A DNA stretch of 64,000 bases from NCBI RefSeq assembly GCF_002263515.1, contig NZ_CP022752.1:5022001-5086000 (forward strand). Direction: 5' to 3'. The position numbers and the translations under genes were made by a program. Shown here piece after piece: positions 59,032-64,000 of this stretch. The stretch's first letter is position 1, and each line of letters starts with the position of its first letter. This DNA is from Actinopolyspora erythraea (lineage in GTDB: Bacteria > Actinomycetota > Actinomycetes > Mycobacteriales > Pseudonocardiaceae). The notes beneath the pieces were generated by a model. That model was not told the DNA's origin. It made no database searches and worked only from the letters and a program-made list of their open reading frames with translations.

Positions 59032-60261
59032 ATGCCGCCCGACCCCACCGCCACGACGGCCGCCCCGGCGACCGGCAGGACGCGCCACAGCCGACTGTCC
59101 GGCACCGGATCGTTCGCGCTGGCGGGAGCCCTTCTCGCGGTGTTCCTGATGGCCTCCACGGCACCCTCCCCCATGTACGCCGTCTACCAGCGGGAGTGGG
59201 GCTTCTCCAGCACGGTGCTGACCGTGGTCTTCGCCGTGTACATGATCGGGATCCTCACGGCGCTGCTGCTGTTCGGCTCGCTGTCCGACCACCTGGGACG
59301 GCGGCCGGTGCTGCTCGGGGCGGTGGGCCTGGAGATCGTCTCGCTGCTGGTGCTGGCGTTCGCGCCCGGAGTGGGCTGGTTGTGCGCGGGGCGGATCCTG
59401 CAGGGGCTGGCCACCGGAGCGGTAACCAGCGCCGTGAGCGCCACCCTGCTGGACTTCCAGCCACCGGGCAGCGGACGCGGGCCACTGGTGAACGGGATCG
59501 CAGCCTCGGCCGGTATGGCGGTCGGCTCGGCGATGGCGGGCGCGCTGGTGCAGTTCGCACCGGCGCCGACCGAGCTGAGCTACCTCGTGCTGATCGCCGC
59601 GCTGGCGGTCCTGTTCCTCGGGGTGCTGGCGATGCCCGAGCCCGTGACCGGCCCCACCGCCCCGGCCAGGCGGATACTGCGCCCGCAGCGGCCGATCGTG
59701 CCGGAAGGGCAGGGGCGGACGTTCGCGCTGCTGGCCACCACCATGCTGGCCGCCTGGACGGTCGGCGGGATGTTCATGTCGCTGGGCCCGTCGGTGGCGG
59801 GTGGACTGGTCGAGGGCGGCTCCCACTTCGTCGGCGGGCTGACCGTGACGGCGCTGGCGGGGGTCGGCAGCGTCGGGCAGGTGCTGGCCTCGGGGTGGCA
59901 CGGCACCCGCGCGGTACGGCTGGCGGTCCCGCTGCTGCTGATCGGGCTGGCCGCCGTGGCGGCGGCGGTGGTCCTCGCGAGCGCCGCCCTGCTGTTCGGC
60001 GGCTCGGTCGTGCTGGGAGCGGGCTGGGGGCTGATGTTCATGGGCGGCTTCCGGATGCTCAGCGCCCTGGCGAAACCCGAGCAGCGCGCGGGTACCTCGG
60101 CGATGATCTACGTGGTCGCCTACCTGTCCGCCGGGGGCGCCAGCATCCTGCTCGGTTACCTGACCACACTGTTCGGACTGAACACCGCCACGATCGTCTT
60201 CGCCGTGGCGGCGGGCGTGTTCACCGTGCTGGCCGGGATCGGCAGCGGCAGGACTCGCTGA
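59032..60261 (+). CDS. MFS transporter, drug-efflux type
   Basis: 409 residues with about twelve membrane segments. The family motif A between helices 2 and 3 is LLFGSLSDHLGRRPVLLGA, and the antiporter motif C region is in helix 5 (GIAASAGMAVGSAMAG). The N-terminal 25 residues are polar and Thr/Ala-rich. The ATG at 59032 has GAGGAG upstream. It is divergent from a TetR regulator with twin operators. The exported compound is unknown. Confidence 0.9.
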   Translation: MPPDPTATTAAPATGRTRHSRLSGTGSFALAGALLAVFLMASTAPSPMYAVYQREWGFSSTVLTVVFAVYMIGILTALLLFGSLSDHLGRRPVLLGAVGLEIVSLLVLAFAPGVGWLCAGRILQGLATGAVTSAVSATLLDFQPPGSGRGPLVNGIAASAGMAVGSAMAGALVQFAPAPTELSYLVLIAALAVLFLGVLAMPEPVTGPTAPARRILRPQRPIVPEGQGRTFALLATTMLAAWTVGGMFMSLGPSVAGGLVEGGSHFVGGLTVTALAGVGSVGQVLASGWHGTRAVRLAVPLLLIGLAAVAAAVVLASAALLFGGSVVLGAGWGLMFMGGFRMLSALAKPEQRAGTSAMIYVVAYLSAGGASILLGYLTTLFGLNTATIVFAVAAGVFTVLAGIGSGRTR

Positions 60262-60463
60262 CCGGCAGCGGTATCACCCGGGCAGGCTCCCCCGATCGGT
60301 TCGTCGGGTTCGCCCTGGCGTTCGGCGCCACGGCAGCGGGGTTCCCGTAAGTGGTCAACCCGCCCACGGCCGAACCACGAGCGCGGCCACCCCGGACGGC
60401 TCCCGACCGCCCCGGCGCCGCGACCACGTTCCCGGCTCGCGTGCCGGGCCGGGAACGCTCCGG

Positions 60464-61303
60464 TCAGCGACGCGACGAGTCGAGCACCGCGGCCACGACC
60501 GCCTCCGGGGCGTCGTCGGGAACCAGGTGCCCCGCCTCGGGGACGACGCCGAACTCGGTGTGCGGCATGCGCTCGGCCAACGCCCTACCCCGTTCGAGGG
60601 GAACCCACGCGTCGCGCTCGCCCCACAGCAGCGTGACCGGACAGCGGACCTCGTCGTAGCGGTCCTGGATCTCGTCGGTGTGGCGGTCGTGCATCTGGGC
60701 GATCTGGCGGTAGAACGCGGCCTGCCCCCGCTCCCCCGACCAGGGTTCGAGGTAGTACCGCATCTCCCGCTCGGACAACGAGCGGCACACCGCCCCGCCG
60801 ATGTAGGCGCGCAGGACCGCCTCGTGGACGTAGGCGGGCAGTTCGCCGAACGCGGCCTCGTGGCGCCGGGCCGTCCGCACGAACTCCGAACCGTGCGGGC
60901 TGAGCGCCACCGGGTCGATCAACGTCATCGAGCGGTAGTCGCGGCCGTCGAGCAGGTGGGTGCGCAGCGCGGTGGTCCCGCCGAAGTCGTGGCCGACCAC
61001 GTGCGGGGAATCGATCCCCCAGTGGTCGAGCAGCTCGGCGAAGACCCTGTTCTGCACCCCCAGCGACACGTCCTGCCCGGCCTTCTTCTCGGAGCGGCCG
61101 TAGCCGAGCAGGTCGAAGTAGTACACCCGGTGGTGACGGGCGAGTTGCGGTGCGATCCGCCGCCACACCACCGAGGAGAACGGCGTGCCGTGCAGCAGGA
61201 CCACGGGGGTGCCCTCCCCCACGACTCCGTAACGGACCTCCTGACCACGGAACTCGAACACCTCGGGCGGGTTCCACGTCTCGCGGTCCGGCGTCTCGAA
61301 CAT
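60464..61303 (-). CDS. Alpha/beta hydrolase with Asp nucleophile
   Basis: 279 residues of the alpha/beta-hydrolase fold. Oxyanion hole: VVLLHGTPFSS. Nucleophile elbow: VVGHDFGGTTAL, with Asp rather than Ser, as in haloalkane dehalogenases and epoxide hydrolases. The acid is probably the Asp in LWGERDAWVP and the His is in VPEAGHLVPDD. A cap domain lies between (residues 130-200, with Tyr-rich EMRYYLEPWSGERG). The ATG at 61303 is preceded by AGGGG. It is divergent from a CGNR regulator with an inverted repeat between. Confidence 0.88.
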   Translation of the reverse strand: MFETPDRETWNPPEVFEFRGQEVRYGVVGEGTPVVLLHGTPFSSVVWRRIAPQLARHHRVYYFDLLGYGRSEKKAGQDVSLGVQNRVFAELLDHWGIDSPHVVGHDFGGTTALRTHLLDGRDYRSMTLIDPVALSPHGSEFVRTARRHEAAFGELPAYVHEAVLRAYIGGAVCRSLSEREMRYYLEPWSGERGQAAFYRQIAQMHDRHTDEIQDRYDEVRCPVTLLWGERDAWVPLERGRALAERMPHTEFGVVPEAGHLVPDDAPEAVVAAVLDSSRR

Positions 61304-61305
61304 AA

Positions 61306-61334
61306 CTAACCCCTTTATTGGATCTTATGGTTAG
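61306..61334. promoter_or_regulatory. Inverted repeat between hydrolase and CGNR genes
   Basis: Arms CTAACC (61306-61311) and GGTTAG (61329-61334) enclose an AT-rich centre (TTTATTGGATCTTAT) within a GC-rich background. It lies three bases from the hydrolase start and 61 bp before the CGNR gene, so it probably holds an operator and the -10 boxes. Confidence 0.65.
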
Positions 61335-61394
61335 CATGGTTGCCGTGGCCCACCGAACTGTCAACCCGACCGGCGACGCGCTCGCGGAGGAGAA

Positions 61395-62000
61395 ATGGCC
61401 GACTGGTCCGCTGCCGCCCTGATCGGCGATCACCCGGCGCTGCTCTTCGTCAACACGGTCGGAGGCCGCACCAGAGCCCGCGACGTGGAGTACCTGCACG
61501 AGTTCACCGACGCGGCCGACTGGGCACACGCGGCCGGGCTGCTCGAACCGCAGGAGCACGAGTACCTGCTCAGCCGCGCGGCGCACGACCCGGCGGAAGC
61601 GGGCGGGGCGCTGGCGGAACTGCGCGAACAACGCGAGGCGCTGCACGCGTTCCTGCTCGCGGGAGTGGAACGGATCCGATGCGAGCGGGCCGTCCGGGAC
61701 AGGGTCAAGGCCGACATCCTGGCCGCCCAGCGGGAGGCCGAACCCACGGAGCTGTTCCGCGACCGACGTAGCTGGGTGTTCGACGTGGCCCGTCTGGGGC
61801 CGCGCCTGGTGGCCCGCAGGGCCGCGCTGGCGAGCGCGGAACTGCTGCTGAGCGAACAGCGATCACTGATCGGCGTGTGCGGCCGGTGCTCGTGGCTCTT
61901 CCTGGACCCGTCCCCGAGCCGACGACGCCGGTGGTGCTCGATGGCGATCTGCGGCAACAGGGCCAAGGTCGAACGCCACCAGCGGGGCCGGGGCCGGTGA
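61395..62000 (+). CDS. CGNR zinc-finger regulator
   Basis: 201 residues. The N-terminal ABATE-type domain has LLFVNTVGGRTRARDVEYLHEFTD and WAHAAGL, then a long helical middle. The C-terminal zinc finger reads GVCGRCSWLFLDPSPSRRRRWCSMAICGNRAKVERHQRG, containing the eponymous CGNR. These proteins are transcription factors that commonly stand next to hydrolases, here a divergent alpha/beta hydrolase. The ATG at 61395 has GGAGGAG upstream. It probably controls the hydrolase. Confidence 0.9.
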   Translation: MADWSAAALIGDHPALLFVNTVGGRTRARDVEYLHEFTDAADWAHAAGLLEPQEHEYLLSRAAHDPAEAGGALAELREQREALHAFLLAGVERIRCERAVRDRVKADILAAQREAEPTELFRDRRSWVFDVARLGPRLVARRAALASAELLLSEQRSLIGVCGRCSWLFLDPSPSRRRRWCSMAICGNRAKVERHQRGRGR

Positions 62001-62092
62001 CACCGGCCGTGCGCACCGACGCGGCGGTTCCGCCGGAATCCCCCGGCCACCGGCTCTCTCCGCCGCGCACGAGCCCCGGGACGCCTCCGTCG

Positions 62093-63265
62093 TCACGCCA
62101 CCGCGCCGCTCCGCGACGACGGCGCCCACCGGACCGGCCGGAACAGCCCACCCCGGTAACCGGCGCGTGCCGTGCGCACGGCCACGGTGAGCCAGGCGAG
62201 CACCAGCAGCAGGTAGAGCACCACGGCGACCACTACGAACAGCGCGGCGCCGGTGCGGGCGGCCAGAGCGCTGGTGCCGGTCACGACGGTCCCCACCGGG
62301 AAGGTGAAGCTCCACCAGGTCAGCGCGAAGGGCATCCCGACGCGGACGGTGCGCAGGGTGAGCGCGGCGGCCAGCACGAGCCAGACGACGGCGAACCCCC
62401 AGGCCGACACGCCGTAGAACAGCCCCAGGGCCTCGGCCGCCCCGCCGTAGGGAGCGGGCAGGACCTCCCCGGCCGGCCGGGCCAGCAGGTTGGCGGCCGT
62501 GACCGACTGGCCGAGCGGCCCGAGCACGATCCACACCGTGGGGACGCCCTCGGCGGCGCCGGTCTTGTGGTGCACCAGGCGCTGCCAGAGCTGCGGAACG
62601 ACGAACAGCGTGGCGAACAGGCTGATGCCGAACATCGCGTAGCACCCCAGCAGCATGGTCAGCCTCGGCTGACCCGGCGGCAGGTGCTCGACCAGCAGGG
62701 CACCGTTGGCGGCCGAGACCATCGGAGGCACCACGGGCATCAGCCATCCCCCGAAAGCGGCGTCCCGCGCTATGTCGTGCGTGGTCATCATCAGGTAGGG
62801 AATCCACGCGGTCGTGACCAGCCCCAGCACGGTCCCGGCCGTCCACAGCACCCAGTCCGCGGTCAACGCTGGGCCGAGCCCGATCCAGTCCCTGCCCAGC
62901 AGCAGCGCGCCCGCGCCTACCGTCATCAGCGCCATCGGGGGAGCGCCCCAGAACTGCGCCATGACCGGGTCGCGGGCGTGCCCGCGCGCCGTCGCGGGGT
63001 GGCGGAGCCAGTGCACCACCCACGCGGCGGTGAGTGCGAGGAGCAGCAGCGCGCCGAGCGCCCACACCACCGTGGCCGCGACGCGCGTGCCGGGCAACCA
63101 CACCGGCAGCGTCGCCGCGGCGTTGGCCACGATGCCGGTCCCCATCACGGAGGCGAACCAGTTGGGGCCGAGCCAGGCGAAGACCTGGGCCGGGTGGTCG
63201 AGTTCGCGCAACGGGCCGGAGCGGCGGGCCGCAACGGCCTCCTCGGTGAGGGGCGTGCTGGTCAT
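62093..63265 (-). CDS. TDT-family transporter (TehA/SLAC1 type)
   Basis: 390 residues with about ten membrane segments, the tellurite/dicarboxylate transporter fold. The pore Phe is expected in the fifth helix; LFATLFVVPQLW and FALTWWSFTFPVGTVVTGT are family-like segments. The N-terminal LGPNWFASVMGTGIVANAA is the conserved start. Bacterial members export sulfite, malate or tellurite derivatives. The ATG at 63265 follows GGAGG. It is divergent from a LysR regulator, the common layout for sulfite-exporter genes. Confidence 0.9.
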   Translation of the reverse strand: MTSTPLTEEAVAARRSGPLRELDHPAQVFAWLGPNWFASVMGTGIVANAAATLPVWLPGTRVAATVVWALGALLLLALTAAWVVHWLRHPATARGHARDPVMAQFWGAPPMALMTVGAGALLLGRDWIGLGPALTADWVLWTAGTVLGLVTTAWIPYLMMTTHDIARDAAFGGWLMPVVPPMVSAANGALLVEHLPPGQPRLTMLLGCYAMFGISLFATLFVVPQLWQRLVHHKTGAAEGVPTVWIVLGPLGQSVTAANLLARPAGEVLPAPYGGAAEALGLFYGVSAWGFAVVWLVLAAALTLRTVRVGMPFALTWWSFTFPVGTVVTGTSALAARTGAALFVVVAVVLYLLLVLAWLTVAVRTARAGYRGGLFRPVRWAPSSRSGAVA

Positions 63266-63335
63266 GCCTCCACCCTGGTTCGGTTCGCCGTGGCAGAGTA
63301 GCCCCGCTCCGGTTGGGAACGCATAAGCTGTGCCT

Positions 63336-64000
63336 ATGCCTTCTCGGCCGTTACCCCGGTCGGTGCGCGACCTGACCGGCTACGAGCTGCTGCTGAGCGT
63401 GGCCGAACTCGGCAGCATCGGGCAGGCGGCCCGCCGACACGACATGTCACAGCCCGCCGCCAGCGCACGGCTACGGCAGCTGGAGGCCGACGTCGGCGCC
63501 GCGCTACTGGAACGACGCCCGCGCGGCACCCGGTTGACCACGGCGGGCGAGCTCGTGGCGAGCTGGGCGCAGGCCACGGTCGAAGCGGCCTCGGACCTGG
63601 CGGCGGGCATCACGGCGCTGCGCGCCGACCACCACGGCCACGTCCGGATCGCGGCGAGCCTGACGGTGGCCGAGTACCTGCTGCCCCGCTGGCTGATCGC
63701 GCTGCGGGCGGCCGACCCCGAGACCGTGGTCGCGCTGGACTCGGGCAACTCGACGGAGGTCGAGGCGGGTGTGCTCGCGGGAGAGGTGGACATCGGGTTC
63801 GTCGAGGGCCCGGAGGTCGCGAGTGGACTGTCCTCGCGCGAGGTCGCCAGGGACGAGCTCGCGCTGGTCGTGGCCCCGTCCCACCCCTGGGCCGGCCGCA
63901 GGCGGAACCCGAGGGCGGCGGAGCTGGCCGCCACCTCGCTGGTCAGCAGGGAACGCGGCTCCGGGACCCGGCTGGCGCTGGAACGGGCGCTGGCGGAGCG
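63336..64000 (+). CDS. LysR-family regulator, cut by the window end
   Basis: The first 221 codons are present; the stop lies beyond the window. The helix-turn-helix (about 12-70) reads TGYELLLSVAELGSIGQAARRHDMSQPAASARLRQLEADVGAALLER's core with GSIGQAARRHDMSQPAASARL. The effector domain starts with HVRIAASLTVAEYLLPRWL and LDSGNSTEVEAGVLAGEVDIGFVEG, as in CysB/CbbR-like proteins that sense an anion or metabolite. The ATG at 63336 lacks a clear ribosome-binding site. It is divergent from the TDT transporter, 70 bp away, and probably activates it. Confidence 0.9.
   Translation, partial: MPSRPLPRSVRDLTGYELLLSVAELGSIGQAARRHDMSQPAASARLRQLEADVGAALLERRPRGTRLTTAGELVASWAQATVEAASDLAAGITALRADHHGHVRIAASLTVAEYLLPRWLIALRAADPETVVALDSGNSTEVEAGVLAGEVDIGFVEGPEVASGLSSREVARDELALVVAPSHPWAGRRRNPRAAELAATSLVSRERGSGTRLALERALAE

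Overview
The window is chromosomal DNA from a high-GC Gram-positive actinomycete. Many genes start with GTG or TTG behind purine-rich ribosome-binding sites. The regulatory signals are actinobacterial: an IdeR/DmdR-type iron box, a DasR box, and Scr1-type helix-turn-helix regulators paired with DUF397 proteins. Gene content (DUF6802, DUF3151, GPP34 proteins, type I-E CRISPR repeats, SigE-family sigma factors) points to the Pseudonocardiales, near Saccharopolyspora or Actinopolyspora. That placement is inferred from gene content, not from a marker gene. No rRNA or tRNA was recognised.

Layout. 0-3.2 kb: a toxin-antitoxin pair, an iron-regulated siderophore-interacting protein and an Asp-rich DUF6802 protein. 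3.2-13 kb: GTP-dependent PEP carboxykinase behind a structured leader, an amino-acid ABC importer, an M20 dipeptidase and two GPP34-family proteins with glycine-rich tails. 13-24 kb: a 2-oxoacid dehydrogenase operon (E1 alpha, E1 beta, E2), a PPOX protein, an acyl-CoA dehydrogenase, a divergent SCP2/TetR pair with a double operator, a metallo-hydrolase and a DUF2334 protein. 24-38 kb: purine genes purC, purB, purD and purA interspersed with tenA, an SMR exporter with its TetR regulator, a sigma/anti-sigma pair, threonine aldolase, an HAD enzyme and a secreted glycerophosphodiesterase. 38-50.7 kb: HNH lipoprotein, FUSC-like membrane protein, DUF3151, a sigma factor, nagA with a DasR box, a DUF368 transporter, a TrmH methyltransferase, pyrE, and GNAT, methyltransferase and SDR enzymes.

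50.7-57.3 kb is the accessory part: two type I-E-like CRISPR arrays with near-identical leaders and no cas genes, a RibD-like deaminase between them, a degenerate orphan repeat, an Scr1/DUF397 module, and a run of small overlapping genes for Cys/His-rich and membrane proteins. 57.4-64 kb returns to ordinary genes: TetR/MFS with a repeated 19-bp operator, alpha/beta hydrolase with a CGNR regulator, and a TDT exporter divergent from a LysR regulator cut by the window end.

The most unexpected signal is a family of structured intergenic elements. Element A occurs four times (17.5, 24.0, 32.7 and 35.8 kb). Each copy begins or ends within about 50 bp of the stop codon of a minus-strand gene, and three of those genes are purC, purD and purA. 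Its stems are kept by compensatory changes, while an internal loop and an apical GTAG/CTAC mini-hairpin are conserved. A second element, B, precedes two of the A copies and also shows compensatory stem changes.
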